This document shows positions 44,848-54,477 of a stretch of 64,000 bases of DNA, one piece after another (within the stretch, counting starts at the first letter, position 1; each line of letters begins with the position of its first letter). This DNA is from a candidate division KSB1 bacterium (GTDB lineage: Bacteria > Electryoneota > RPQS01), in assembly GCA_016214895.1 (NCBI GenBank), contig JACRMR010000017.1, positions 1 through 64,000 on the forward strand, read 5' to 3'. The translations under genes were made by a program, and so were the position numbers. The notes beneath the pieces were generated by a model. That model was not told where the DNA came from. It saw nothing but the letters and a program-made list of their open reading frames with translations, and ran no database searches.

Positions 44848-46362
44848 ATGTCCCACTCCGACGTCTCCGCAGCCGAAGCGCTGTGGCAGGGAACGTGCGC
44901 GCTGTTCCGCCCGCAGATCCCCGAGCAGAGCTTCACCACCTGGATTCAGCCTGTCACGGTACTTCGCTTCGTTAACAACCTGTTGCACCTCGGTGCACCG
45001 ACTCAGTTCCACCGCGAATGGATCGAGGGACACTACTTGCCCGCCCTTGAGCACTGTTTACGCGATCATTGCGGCGGAGACGTGCGCGTGAAGCTGGAGG
45101 TCGTCGCGCGGGCCAGGGACGAAAATCCAAAATCGAAAATCGAAAATCCGAGGGCCGAAACGGGCGAGGTTGGGGTGACCGATGCAACGGAGACCCCCTC
45201 CTGCTCCCCGGTGAACGGAGGGGAGACTCATGGCATCGCCGCGCGCGGGACGCGTGGGCTGAGTGCCGATGAGACCCCCTCGCACCCCACCGTCAGCGGA
45301 GGGGAAGGAACGGTTTCGCAGCTGAATCCGCGTTACACCTTCGAGAATTTCGTCGAGGGGGACTCCAACTCGTTTGCGCGGGCGGCGTGCATGGCGATGG
45401 CGGATTTCGCACGTAAGTGCCCGTGGAATCCGCTCTTACTCTATGGCGGAACGGGGCTGGGAAAGACGCACCTGTTGCAGGCGATCGGCAACAAGCTCGA
45501 ACAGCGCAGCCGTCGGCAGCGGGTGCTGTATGTGACGTCCGAACGCTTTACCCAAGAGTTCATTCATTCGGTGCGAACGAGTAACACGACTGAATTCGCA
45601 TCGCGCTACCGTACGATCGACCTGCTTCTGGTCGATGATATTCAGTTCTTCGCAGCGAAAGAGCGCACGCAAGTAGAATTTTTTCATGCGTTTAACACGC
45701 TCTATCAAGCGGGGAAGCGAATTGCACTGACTTGTGACCGGCCGCTGGCCGAGTTGGCGGGATTTGACCAACGCCTGATCTCGCGCTTTGATTCGGGACT
45801 GGTCACTAACATTGATCCGCCGGATTACGAAACGCGGGTGGCGATTCTCCTGAGCCGCGCGGAGCAGGACGAGTTCCCGTTGACCAAAGAGACCGCCGAC
45901 CTGATTGCGACGCACGTGACGCAGAATGTGCGAGAATTGGAGGGGGTCTATGTGACGCTGGCGGCACGCTGTCAGCTCTCGCGAATCCCGCCGACGATGG
46001 AGCTGGTCCGGGATATCATTCGCGCGCGGACCGGGCAGGCTGGCGGACGACCACCGGCGGAGAAGATTCTCGAAGTGGTTTCCGAGCACTTCCGCATGAG
46101 TATCGAGGCGCTCAAAGGGCCGTCGCGCAAGAAGGAGCTGGTGTTTGCCCGGATGATGGCGATCTCGCTGATTGCCGAGCTGACGCCGCTCTCGCTCAAG
46201 GCTATTGGTCAGCTCATCGGGGGCCGCGATCACTCCACGGTCATTCATGCCCGCGATACGATCGACGGACGCAAACAGGCCCACGATCCGGAAGTGAAGG
46301 CGGCCATGGATGCGCTGCTGCAACGGCTCTCGCTGCTGACGCTGATGGGAAGACGAGGGTGA
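44848..46362 (+). CDS. dnaA: chromosomal replication initiator DnaA with a repeat-filled domain II
   Basis: DnaA is the AAA+ initiator that opens oriC. Domain I (residues 1-85) has the family FRPQIPEQSFTTWIQPV. Domain III begins NPRYTFENFVEGDSNSFA, with Walker A GGTGLGKTHLLQA and Walker B LLLVDDIQF. Domain IV has the DNA-binding signature GGRDHSTVIHA. At 504 aa it is longer than usual. The excess is in linker domain II (residues about 90-152), where a tetra-heptamer (45122-45149) and two degenerate C/G palindromes (45192-45225, 45274-45306) are translated. No strong ribosome-binding site precedes the ATG. Confidence 0.97.
   Translation: MSHSDVSAAEALWQGTCALFRPQIPEQSFTTWIQPVTVLRFVNNLLHLGAPTQFHREWIEGHYLPALEHCLRDHCGGDVRVKLEVVARARDENPKSKIENPRAETGEVGVTDATETPSCSPVNGGETHGIAARGTRGLSADETPSHPTVSGGEGTVSQLNPRYTFENFVEGDSNSFARAACMAMADFARKCPWNPLLLYGGTGLGKTHLLQAIGNKLEQRSRRQRVLYVTSERFTQEFIHSVRTSNTTEFASRYRTIDLLLVDDIQFFAAKERTQVEFFHAFNTLYQAGKRIALTCDRPLAELAGFDQRLISRFDSGLVTNIDPPDYETRVAILLSRAEQDEFPLTKETADLIATHVTQNVRELEGVYVTLAARCQLSRIPPTMELVRDIIRARTGQAGGRPPAEKILEVVSEHFRMSIEALKGPSRKKELVFARMMAISLIAELTPLSLKAIGQLIGGRDHSTVIHARDTIDGRKQAHDPEVKAAMDALLQRLSLLTLMGRRG
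45122..45149. repeat. tetra-heptamer element, AAAATCC type, inside dnaA
   Basis: Units AAAATCC, AAAATCG, AAAATCG, AAAATCC, encoding the NPKSKIENP stretch of domain II. The tail is GAGGGCCGAA. Confidence 0.92.
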
Positions 46363-46739
46363 GACACTGCTGAGCTGAAGGCCGGTTTCCGATTCCGGCG
46401 GAGTCTCCCGACTCCGGTCGGGGTCTGAAGCTCGCGCACGGCTGGATGGGCTTGTTGCTGAAAGGCGCTCGCCGAGCCGTGCGTCCCCGTGCGGACGGAA
46501 TCTGGGGCATTGGATGCCGATTGAAGCACAACTGAGTTTGACTGCCGTCAATTCCGGCGGGGACACAGTCCCCGCTCGGCGGATTCCGATTTCGGCAACA
46601 AGCCCGGATGACGCTATGAATGCGGGGCACATCAATGCTGAAGAGATGTGCCGCCGCCTGCAATGATATCAATGCTCAAGAGATGTGCCGCCGCGAGCGA
46701 CAATGGATGCCCGGGCTGGCGAAGCTCGCGTCCTGCTAC
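46363..46739. repeat. hairpin-bearing spacer downstream of dnaA
   Basis: Hairpins of the TTCCGG/CGGCGG family occur at 46393-46425 (GCGGAGTC/GACTCCG) and 46552-46582 (GCGGGGAC/GTCCCCGC). CACATC...GATGTGCCGCCG stems lie near 46627-46655 and again near 46670-46697. No gene is supported. Confidence 0.6.
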
Positions 46740-47040
46740 GGGGGCTCTTGGGCAAAAAGTCTAATTCACAGAGCTATCCACTCGGGTGTTGAAACGGTGC
46801 GGTGGCGGTGTGGATAGGGGGTCGATAACGGTGGACAGAGTTGGCGTGGGTCAGGTGGTTCCACCGCGGGAACGGAAAGTCGAGAGGTATTTGGGTAGTT
46901 ATCAACTGGTCATTGAAGATGTAAACGTAATTAGATTATATAGTTTACTTGACTTTTCCCGCTATCCACAGGCTCTTCTAACTCTGCGAGTTTCTGAGTA
47001 TATTGAGAGATTGCAGAGTAAGAGCTGAAGCTCGAAGAAC
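46740..47040. other. candidate replication origin (oriC)
   Basis: Immediately downstream of dnaA. Sequences within one or two bases of the DnaA box TTATCCACA occur at 46774-46782 (CTATCCACT), 46809-46817 (TGTGGATAG, reverse), 46899-46907 (TTATCAACT) and 46972-46980 (CTATCCACA). They flank an AT-rich stretch at 46915-46958 that could be the unwinding element. No perfect box is present, so this rests on clustering and position. GC skew over the whole genome would test it. Confidence 0.45.
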
Positions 47041-47076
47041 CTTCGGCGTTCCCCATACGGGAGGGGGGCGAAGCGC

Positions 47077-49830
47077 ATGCGGCACTATTTTGTGGTTACG
47101 CTTGTGGTTATTCTGTTGGGTAGTGCGGGTTCGGTCCGGTCGCAGGATCCGTACTGGGGGTTTTTGTTGCATCCAGAGGAGCTGGCGGACACACTGCACG
47201 CCGAGGTCAGCCAGTTCTCAAGTTATGACCGGAATGGGGGGAACGACGACTACGCGAACTTTCTGTCCATCGATCCGGACGGCTTTCGCGTGATGTGCGA
47301 TGTTACGGGTCCAGGGGTCTTGACGCACATGTGGTGTACGCAGCGGTCGATTCCGGACACGATGCGCTGGAAGATCTACGTTGATAATGGGACCGTGCCG
47401 CTGTTTGATTTGCCGATTCACGAGTTATTCGGTCATCACCTTCCGTTTACTCCGCCACTTTGCGACACGGTGAATTACTCGCGGTATTCGTATGTTCCGA
47501 TTCCGTTTGCCGGGCGGCTGAAGATTACATCGCACATGCACGGCGGGATCTACTACCAGCTGGAAGTCCTGCGCTATGTGAACGGCACGCCGATCACTTC
47601 GCTGACGAATCCGCCCAGCGCGGACTATCTGGCGCGGCTGGACAGCTTGCAGGAGCGGTTTGCCAATCCCGCTCAGCCGCCCGAGTTGGGTGGAGCGGTG
47701 CAGGTGATCGCGGGCACACGAAATGTCAGCCCCGCGGTTACCGATACGATGGTCGGATACACCGGCAACGGAACCTGCCGACGGGTCATGTTGCTGCTCG
47801 GGGAGCACACGGCAGCGTTGCATGACAGTCTGTGGATCCGGGTGTATAGCGACGACTACCCGCTGCCGGTTCTGAACGGCCCGGTCAATTCGCTGTTTGG
47901 TGCCGCGAGCGGCTGGCGACCGTTTCAGTCCGCGGTCAGCGGGATGAGCGGAGATACGCTCTATCTGAATCTGCCGCTGCCGTTCAAACAATCGCTGCGC
48001 GTGGAAGCCGAGAATCGCACCGCCACTACCCAGGCGGTGACGGCGGTGCTCGAAGTCGTGGCGCGCGCGGAAAGTGAAGTCAAGCCATTCCGCTTGCAGA
48101 GCTTCTATCAGCAGGCCGCGTCGAATCCGGCGTTCCGGCTGTACGAAGTGCTCAATCAACGCGGCGCGGGGAACTTCGTCGGCATGTTCTGGCAGATGAT
48201 AGGGACCGATCACCGGACGATAGAGGGTGACGAAGCGATCTACCTGAACGGTGCCAACTCTCCGCAGTGGCGCGGCACCGGCATCGAGGGCTATTTCAAC
48301 GGCGGTTACTTGTGGACGAACTTGCAGGGACAGGTCGATCCCCATCAGCTTACTGCGCACGGGTGTCTGTATCTGGGCGGTGGCCAGGCGGCGGCGTATC
48401 GCTGGCACGTGGCCGATCCGGTGCCGTTCGCGGACGGTTTGCGCATGACGCTGGAGTGCGGCGGGTACCGTGAAGTGCCCGCGAATTATCAGACGACGGC
48501 CTTCTACTATGCGCCGCTGCCGCGCTGGGCCGTGAGCGACGTGAGCGGCGATGGTCAGAGCTATCCCGGCGAGCCATTGCGGTTCGTGGGTTACGGGTTG
48601 GCGCCGCAGAGCTGGCTGGAGGGCGCGACGTGGGGCGGAACTGATCTGGTGCTGACCAACGGTGACACGGAAGTACGCGCGAGCGGCGTGATTGATTTCA
48701 CCGTGATTTCGCCGGTGGGCTTGGACGGTACGGCAGCGCTGACCGTCAGGTTTGCCAATGGAACCGAGACCGCCGCCGCCGACTGGCGGGTCAGCTCGAC
48801 GCCGCTGTTCACGTTCCGGCCCGAGCGAATGGATGCGGATTCACTGGTGTTCATGGCGGATACGCTGAGCGTCTCCCTGCACGGAATCCCGGCGGGGCAG
48901 TCGGCGACGATCCAACAGGCTTCGCACACTTTCGCGTGGGTTGATCCCAGCGTGATCGCCGATCTCACGGGCAGGCTGGAAGGCCGGGTGGTGATTCCGG
49001 CCGGACTTCCGGTGGGCGAATTGGTACTCCGCAGCGAGAACAATGCCGTGGCGGATCACGCGCTGAAGCACTATCAGCTGATTCGCTATGAAGCGGAGGA
49101 TTTGGTCACGACGGCCTGGCGGGGGAGCACGTACAGCGACCGCTTCGCGCCCACCTGGACGCCGGCCGGGCAGAGCTACCCGTGGGGTCGCAACGTGGTG
49201 CGCTGGCTGCGCGGTACGGGAATCGGCGACTCGCTCAGCCTGGCCTTCACGTTTCCCGACAGCGGCAATTACCGGACGTGCTACTTCTTCGCCGCAACCA
49301 CGGGGGCGACGATCGTGCAGACGCTGATCGACGGCGTGCTGGATGTGGTGTCGTTTGATACCTACCGGCTGGACAACGGTTGGCGCATTGCGCGCACGGA
49401 TACGGTGTGGGGACAGTGGCGCGTGATCGGACGCGGCCCGCATACGCTGACCGTGAAGGTCACCGGCCGGAACGACGCGGCGACGGCGTGGGAAACCTGG
49501 TTCGACCAGTTTGCGATCGGCTCCGAATTTCCGCAGGACGCACGCGAGCGTCCGGCCGAGCTGCCGGGGCGGTTCACGCTCGAACAGAATTACCCGAATC
49601 CGTTCAATCCGTCCACGCAATTCAGCTTCACGGTGCCGCGTGCGAGTGACGTGCGAATCGTGGTCTATGATCTGCTCGGGCGGCAAGTCGAACTGCTCGC
49701 GGATCGTCACTATCATCCCGGCGAATACACGCTGACGTGGGATGCGTCGGCACTCGCGAGCGGGTTGTATTTCGTTCGCCTGGAGGCGCCGCAGACGCAG
49801 ATTGTCCGGAAGGCGATGCTGCTCCGATAG
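47077..49830 (+). CDS. exported DUF2961 (GH172-type) protein with a C-terminal sorting domain
   Basis: A 917-aa protein with a signal peptide (MRHYFVVTLVVILLGSAGSV). The first 450 residues follow the DUF2961/glycoside hydrolase family 172 pattern: SSYDRNGGNDDYANFL, GPGVLTHMWCTQ, IYVDNGTVPLFDLPIHELFG and the late GTGIEGYFNGGYLW. This last corresponds to the GTGxEDYF core and keeps the glutamate. Some members are fructofuranosidase or arabinofuranosidase-type enzymes; the substrate here is unknown. Middle domains look Ig-like. The end has QNYPNPFNPSTQF, VYDLLGRQVELL, GLYFVRLEAP and KAMLLR, a type IX-like tag. Confidence 0.8.
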   Translation: MRHYFVVTLVVILLGSAGSVRSQDPYWGFLLHPEELADTLHAEVSQFSSYDRNGGNDDYANFLSIDPDGFRVMCDVTGPGVLTHMWCTQRSIPDTMRWKIYVDNGTVPLFDLPIHELFGHHLPFTPPLCDTVNYSRYSYVPIPFAGRLKITSHMHGGIYYQLEVLRYVNGTPITSLTNPPSADYLARLDSLQERFANPAQPPELGGAVQVIAGTRNVSPAVTDTMVGYTGNGTCRRVMLLLGEHTAALHDSLWIRVYSDDYPLPVLNGPVNSLFGAASGWRPFQSAVSGMSGDTLYLNLPLPFKQSLRVEAENRTATTQAVTAVLEVVARAESEVKPFRLQSFYQQAASNPAFRLYEVLNQRGAGNFVGMFWQMIGTDHRTIEGDEAIYLNGANSPQWRGTGIEGYFNGGYLWTNLQGQVDPHQLTAHGCLYLGGGQAAAYRWHVADPVPFADGLRMTLECGGYREVPANYQTTAFYYAPLPRWAVSDVSGDGQSYPGEPLRFVGYGLAPQSWLEGATWGGTDLVLTNGDTEVRASGVIDFTVISPVGLDGTAALTVRFANGTETAAADWRVSSTPLFTFRPERMDADSLVFMADTLSVSLHGIPAGQSATIQQASHTFAWVDPSVIADLTGRLEGRVVIPAGLPVGELVLRSENNAVADHALKHYQLIRYEAEDLVTTAWRGSTYSDRFAPTWTPAGQSYPWGRNVVRWLRGTGIGDSLSLAFTFPDSGNYRTCYFFAATTGATIVQTLIDGVLDVVSFDTYRLDNGWRIARTDTVWGQWRVIGRGPHTLTVKVTGRNDAATAWETWFDQFAIGSEFPQDARERPAELPGRFTLEQNYPNPFNPSTQFSFTVPRASDVRIVVYDLLGRQVELLADRHYHPGEYTLTWDASALASGLYFVRLEAPQTQIVRKAMLLR

Positions 49831-50128
49831 GGATGGGGGACGGAATTCCGGAACCGATTCCGGGCGGGTAACGCGCGGGTCAGGTGTTTAGGTTTCGGAA
49901 GGAGTGTGCGCTAACCCGCCGCGGCGGGGAAGGTGTGTGTCATTCCGGACTTCGTCCGCGAAGGTCCGGAAACTCTCGGAGAGGTTCTGGACGCCCGCGT
50001 TGCGGTGTCCAGAATGACAGAAAAGACCGCAGGGGCCAAACCCGGTTCCGGCAGGGTCTGAAGACCCTGCTGGGGGTGATCGTAATGGCGCACTGAGTGC
50101 GCTCGGAGAAATTACACAGGAGGGCTGT
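49831..50128. repeat. spacer with a long inverted repeat and hairpins
   Basis: GTCATTCCGGAC at about 49939 and GTCCAGAATGACAG at about 50007 form the ends of an 80-bp imperfect palindrome containing inner stems (TCCGGACTTCG...CGAAGGTCCGGA). CAGGGTCTGAAGACCCTG at 50052-50069 is another hairpin after TTCCGG. ACAGGAGGGC before 50129 is the ribosome-binding site of the next gene. Confidence 0.6.
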
Positions 50129-51082
50129 ATGAACTCCGTGTGGTGGGCGATCGTGGCGGTGCTGTTCTTTGGCATGACGGCATGGGCGGATGATCCGCTG
50201 CAGTTGACGATCTATGCGACGGGAAACGGCGACTCGCTGGTTCTGCGCTGGGTCGAGATTGCCGATGCCACGGAATATTGGGTGTATGCGGGGGAGCGTG
50301 CCGATGATGACTACCTCGTGATCGGCGGGGGCGGCGAGCGGATGTACGCGGACGAAGACAAGGGGCATTCGTCGCGGTTTTATCGAGTTGAAGCGCTGAA
50401 GTACGATGGGACGTACGTTTTGCTGGCGCGGTCGGACACGGTGGGGTATTTCACTTTCGACATGCCGATGTCCGGTTACTATTCGTTCGGGCTGCCGGGA
50501 TTCGAGTTTCTCGACTTGACCGAGGCGAACGAACCGATTTGGTGCACGCGGTCGTTCAGACCTTCAGACATTCTGGATGAACAACCCGCGTGCGGCAACC
50601 TAGTCACGGCCGATCGCGTGATTCGACAGGGCGGGGGCTTCTCCTATCGGAGTGAGTATTCGAACTGTGTGTGGGCGGGTTCGCTGGAGACCCCGCCGGT
50701 GATGCGGGGGTCATGCGCTTACTGGTACCAGGCCTGGTGGCAGTTTCCGCCGCGGTTGGTGTTGGCTGGCGTGATGCATCCGTGCTCGGCGCTAGTGGTG
50801 GACAGCTCGGTAGTGAATCCGAACTCGTATACGCCGTATTCGTGGGCGACGGTGCGGAATCTACCGCGTGAACAGGTCGGGGCGACGCTCTTGGACGCCG
50901 GGTTTCTGGGCGGCACCATCAGCACGTCGGACAAAGTGATTGAGCAGGGCGCGGGGTATATGTACTACAACACGGAGGCGGGAGCGTGGCGCGGGTCGCT
51001 GACCGAAATCAAACCGGTGAAGGCGTACTGGATTCAGAGTAAGCATGTGACCGGGTTTACGTATCGGTGGAGGCCGGAGTAG
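50129..51082 (+). CDS. exported protein of unknown function with an N-terminal fibronectin-like domain
   Basis: A 317-aa protein with a signal peptide (MNSVWWAIVAVLFFGMTAWA). Residues 22-110 look like a fibronectin type III domain (LVLRWVEIADATEYWVYAGE, then RFYRVEAL). The rest contains two related segments of about 60 residues: VTADRVIRQGGGFSYRS...WAGSLE and STSDKVIEQGAGYMYYN...WRGSLT. Each is followed by a YW pair (CAYWYQ / KAYWIQ). The repeat pattern resembles an unnamed domain seen in secreted proteins of this type; no function is assigned. It has no sorting tag. Confidence 0.65.
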   Translation: MNSVWWAIVAVLFFGMTAWADDPLQLTIYATGNGDSLVLRWVEIADATEYWVYAGERADDDYLVIGGGGERMYADEDKGHSSRFYRVEALKYDGTYVLLARSDTVGYFTFDMPMSGYYSFGLPGFEFLDLTEANEPIWCTRSFRPSDILDEQPACGNLVTADRVIRQGGGFSYRSEYSNCVWAGSLETPPVMRGSCAYWYQAWWQFPPRLVLAGVMHPCSALVVDSSVVNPNSYTPYSWATVRNLPREQVGATLLDAGFLGGTISTSDKVIEQGAGYMYYNTEAGAWRGSLTEIKPVKAYWIQSKHVTGFTYRWRPE

Positions 51083-51148
51083 AGAGGGATGAAGCCGGTT
51101 CCGAGCGGGGCATGTCCACTGCGAAAGAGACATGCCGCCGCGAGGATT

Positions 51149-51190
51149 CCCCCCTTGATCCCCCCACAGGATGTGGGGGGAGAGTCCGAT
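51149..51190. repeat. C6/G6 palindrome upstream of dnaN
   Basis: CCCCCCACAGGATGTGGGGGG, followed by AGAGTCCGAT. It lies about 40 bp before the dnaN start. A GGGGCATGTCC...GGACATGCC-like stem (51107-51135) precedes it. Confidence 0.8.
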
Positions 51191-51226
51191 GTTTGTAATT
51201 TGTCGTTTGATCATACTGAGGTGTTC

Positions 51227-52345
51227 ATGAAGTTCTCGGCTTCTCAAAGCGCATTGCTGTCCGCCCTCTCGACCGTGGCGGGCGTGGTTCCGGCCAAAAG
51301 TCCGATGCCGGTGCTCACGCATATTCTGGCAAAACTCGACAAGAACGAGCTGACGCTGTCCGCGACGGACCTCGAAGTCTCGATGGAGACCAAGCTCGAA
51401 GTCAAAGGTGAACGCGACGGCACAGCATTGCTGCCCGCGCGCAAGCTGCTCGACCTCGTGCGCGGCTGGGGCGGCGACGGCCTGATGAACGTCGAAACCA
51501 AGGACAGCGATCGACTGAATGTGCGCGACGCCGGCGGCAAGCTCTATCAGCTCGCCACCGAAAACGTGGCCAACTACCCGAAGATCCCCACGCTGGAAGC
51601 GTTGCCGGTCTTCAAGTTTGACCGCATGCGGCTGAAGCGCATGATCGAAAAAGCGATCTTCGCCGTCTCGCAGGATGAACTGCGGCCGCAACTCACCGGC
51701 GTCTATGTGCAGGCGGTGGCGGGCGAACTGCGGCTGGTCTCCACCGACGGGCACCGGCTGGTCAAGGTGAGCGCGCTCAACACCACCTATGCGGGCGACG
51801 AAAAGACCGCGATCGTGCCCAAGAAAGCGATGCAGAGCGTGCAGCGTGTCTGCGAACGCGAAGGCGAAGTTGAGGTCGTGTTCGCGGGCAATCAGATCGG
51901 CTTCCGCGTCGGCCATACTACGCTGATCTCCAAGCTGATCGAAGGCCGCTATCCCAACTACGAAGCGGTGATTCCGCAGGGCAACAACAACACGCTGACC
52001 GTGGGCGCGGACGAATTGGGCGGGGCCGTACGCCGCGCGGCGATCGTGTCCAACGAAATTTCGCGGCAGATCCGGCTCAAGTTAGACAGCGAGAAGATTC
52101 AGATTCACGTCGAAGACGCGGAGCAGGGCAACGAAGGCGAAGAGTCGGTGCCGTGCAGCTATGACGGCGACCCGATGGAAGTCGGCTACAACGCGGCCTA
52201 CGTGATGGACATGCTGAAACAGATTCCCACCGGCGAAGTCGTGATGAAATTAGGCGGACCGACCTCCGCCGGAATCGTCACTCCCGCCGAACAGGAAAAA
52301 GATGAAAACCTGCTCATGCTGATCATGCCGGTTCGCTTGAACTGA
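51227..52345 (+). CDS. dnaN: DNA polymerase III sliding clamp (beta subunit)
   Basis: A 372-aa clamp. Three repeats of the beta-clamp fold are evident: MKFSASQSALLSALSTVAGVV, the LVSTDGHRLVKVSA segment, and the C-terminal MLIMPVRLN. The protein forms a dimeric ring around DNA and tethers polymerase. The start at 51227 is required by the conserved N-terminus; the frame continuing upstream runs through a palindromic element. It is separated from dnaA by two secreted-protein genes, although these are usually adjacent. Confidence 0.97.
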   Translation: MKFSASQSALLSALSTVAGVVPAKSPMPVLTHILAKLDKNELTLSATDLEVSMETKLEVKGERDGTALLPARKLLDLVRGWGGDGLMNVETKDSDRLNVRDAGGKLYQLATENVANYPKIPTLEALPVFKFDRMRLKRMIEKAIFAVSQDELRPQLTGVYVQAVAGELRLVSTDGHRLVKVSALNTTYAGDEKTAIVPKKAMQSVQRVCEREGEVEVVFAGNQIGFRVGHTTLISKLIEGRYPNYEAVIPQGNNNTLTVGADELGGAVRRAAIVSNEISRQIRLKLDSEKIQIHVEDAEQGNEGEESVPCSYDGDPMEVGYNAAYVMDMLKQIPTGEVVMKLGGPTSAGIVTPAEQEKDENLLMLIMPVRLN

Positions 52346-52522
52346 CCGGCAGGGACTCGTTCGAAAGCGGATGCAGGAAGCGGGGCGGGTGTGCGGCACC
52401 CGCCTCGTGTGCTCTCAAAAGTCACCAAGTTGGTTGACTATCCCGGAATCCCTTTCATCGATTCCCGAGTCTAAGTAACAGAACCCGTGAAGTTCAGTCG
52501 ATCAGGAGGGCGTAAATCCGCC

Positions 52523-54124
52523 ATGAATAGTCGTATTTTGAGTCTGATGCTGCTGGGTGTGTTGCTGGCCCTTGGCTGTGCCAGAATGCGGTCGGATACG
52601 ATTCCACTGACCACCAATTCCGCCGAGGCCAAACAGCACTTTCTGAAGGGCATGGAATATGCCGAGTGCGCCAAACGCGACGCGGCGCGGGCCGAATTCG
52701 CGGCCGCGGCGATGATCGACTCGGACTTTGCCATGGCCTATGCCGGACTGTCCATGGTGCAGCCGAATGCCGGGGAGATGGTCGAGGTCGCCTCGCAGGC
52801 CGAGACGATGTCCCGTCCCGAAGAACGCAGCAAGCCCGCCCGTTCCGGCTTCGGAATCCGGATCGACGCCTTCGCCGGAAACAAAGTCTCTTCGGACCTC
52901 GTGGGCCAGGCCACCAAACGCATCAACAAGGTTTCCGACGGCGAACGGCTGTGGATCCTCAGCCTGCAGGCGCAGCTGAACGCGGACAGGCGCGCGCAGT
53001 TCGAGGCGTGCTCGACCCTGGCGGCCCACTATCCGAAGGATGAACGAGCGCACCGCTTGCTCGGCGACTGCTATGCCGAGGCGCAGCAATACGACGAGGC
53101 CATTGCCGAATATCAGCGGGCGATCGCCCTGAAGCCGGCCTGCCCCGCAGCGTATAACATGCTCGGCTATTACTGCGTGCGCAAGGGCGACATGAAGGCC
53201 GCGGAGCAGGCCTTCAAGCGGCAGACGGAGATCTTGCCGGGCGAGGCGAATCCACGGGATTCGTTCGCGGAATTCCTGTTGACGCAGGGCCGGTACGCAG
53301 AATCGCTGGATAACTACAAACAGGCGCTGGCGCTGGACCCGGGCTTCGTCAACGCGCGGGTGGGCGCGGCCACGAACCTGATGATGCTCGGCCGGCACGA
53401 CGAAGCGGTGCCCTATCTGGTGCGAGCGGGAGATGATTCGCTGGCCGCCGAAGCATGGGGGCTGCTGAAGCTCGCGAAGGTGTTTTGCTGCTACGACCGC
53501 GGCGATCATGAGCAGGCGCTCAAACTGATGCGCGAGCAGGTCGAGTATTCGCGGGCGGCGCAATCGCCCTATGAGACGGTCCAGAACCTGAACATGCTGG
53601 GCCGAATGTTACTGGTTCGCCGTCAGTTTGCCGACGCCAAGCAGGTTTTTCAGGAACAGAAGCGGGAATGTGACGCCGCGGGCTTTCCGGCCGCGATCCG
53701 GCGACGGCAGGAGGCCGTGCAGGCTGCCGTCAACGGGTGTATCTACGAAGCGGTCTCGGGTGACGTGGCTGCCGCCCGGCACTATGCCGACAAGTTATCG
53801 CAATTGGTCGCGACCTTGAGCGATCCGTATTTCCGCGAACTGTCGCATTTCTGCACGGGACTGGTCGAGTACCACGACGGACACTATGCCCAGGCGGTCA
53901 CGGAACTGGCGCAGTCGAGTCCCCTCGATGCATTCAACCTGTACTATCTCGGGTTGGCCTATGAGAAGAGCGGAGATCTGGCCAAAGCACGGGAATCGTT
54001 TGAGCGAGCGAGTGTTCCTAAAATGTTGAATAACCTAAACTTCTATTTGGCGCGGCCGGATGTCGCGGAAGCGCTCAGACGCACAGCCGCTTTCGCAGAA
54101 AAAGACCAACCCGTACGGACCTGA
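52523..54124 (+). CDS. TPR-repeat lipoprotein
   Basis: A 533-aa protein that starts at 52523 after AGGAGGG, with a lipobox (LLGVLLALGC). Tetratricopeptide repeats are visible: AKQHFLKGMEYAECAKRDAA, YDEAIAEYQRAIALKPACPA, AEQAFKRQTEILPGEA and YAESLDNYKQALALDPGF. The late YLGLAYEKSGDLAKARESFE is a further unit. It resembles the C-terminal TPR half of Ser/Thr-kinase/TPR fusions, but no kinase is present. Probably a periplasm-facing scaffold. Confidence 0.78.
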   Translation: MNSRILSLMLLGVLLALGCARMRSDTIPLTTNSAEAKQHFLKGMEYAECAKRDAARAEFAAAAMIDSDFAMAYAGLSMVQPNAGEMVEVASQAETMSRPEERSKPARSGFGIRIDAFAGNKVSSDLVGQATKRINKVSDGERLWILSLQAQLNADRRAQFEACSTLAAHYPKDERAHRLLGDCYAEAQQYDEAIAEYQRAIALKPACPAAYNMLGYYCVRKGDMKAAEQAFKRQTEILPGEANPRDSFAEFLLTQGRYAESLDNYKQALALDPGFVNARVGAATNLMMLGRHDEAVPYLVRAGDDSLAAEAWGLLKLAKVFCCYDRGDHEQALKLMREQVEYSRAAQSPYETVQNLNMLGRMLLVRRQFADAKQVFQEQKRECDAAGFPAAIRRRQEAVQAAVNGCIYEAVSGDVAAARHYADKLSQLVATLSDPYFRELSHFCTGLVEYHDGHYAQAVTELAQSSPLDAFNLYYLGLAYEKSGDLAKARESFERASVPKMLNNLNFYLARPDVAEALRRTAAFAEKDQPVRT

Positions 54125-54237
54125 GTCCTTGCGGCGCTGACGGATTATCGAGGCCTTCCGAGGTCAAATCAGGACCCAGACCCGGAAAATACACGACAGC
54201 GCAAAAACGTTTGTAACCGCAAACAGGATATATACTT

Positions 54238-54267
54238 AAAGACCGCCTTCGGGCGGTCTTTTTTTTG
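54238..54267 (+). terminator. rho-independent terminator
   Basis: AAAGACCGCC TTCG GGCGGTC followed by eight T. It ends the TPR-lipoprotein transcript. Confidence 0.93.
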
Positions 54268-54477
54268 GAATTCAGAGGCGAATTTCGTATATTAACTTGG
54301 TTTAGCCCGCCCACATCGTTGTGGATTTCAGGACGCCCAGTTTTCAGCGCAACGGGCTGGGTGGCGTGGCCTGGCCATACGCCGCCGGGCCCGGTTAAGT
54401 CGGCGCAACCCGGACGGAATCGGATTACGCTTCCGCCGAACCACCTCTGTCCCCGTGAGCGAGGGGGAGAAAAGAAC

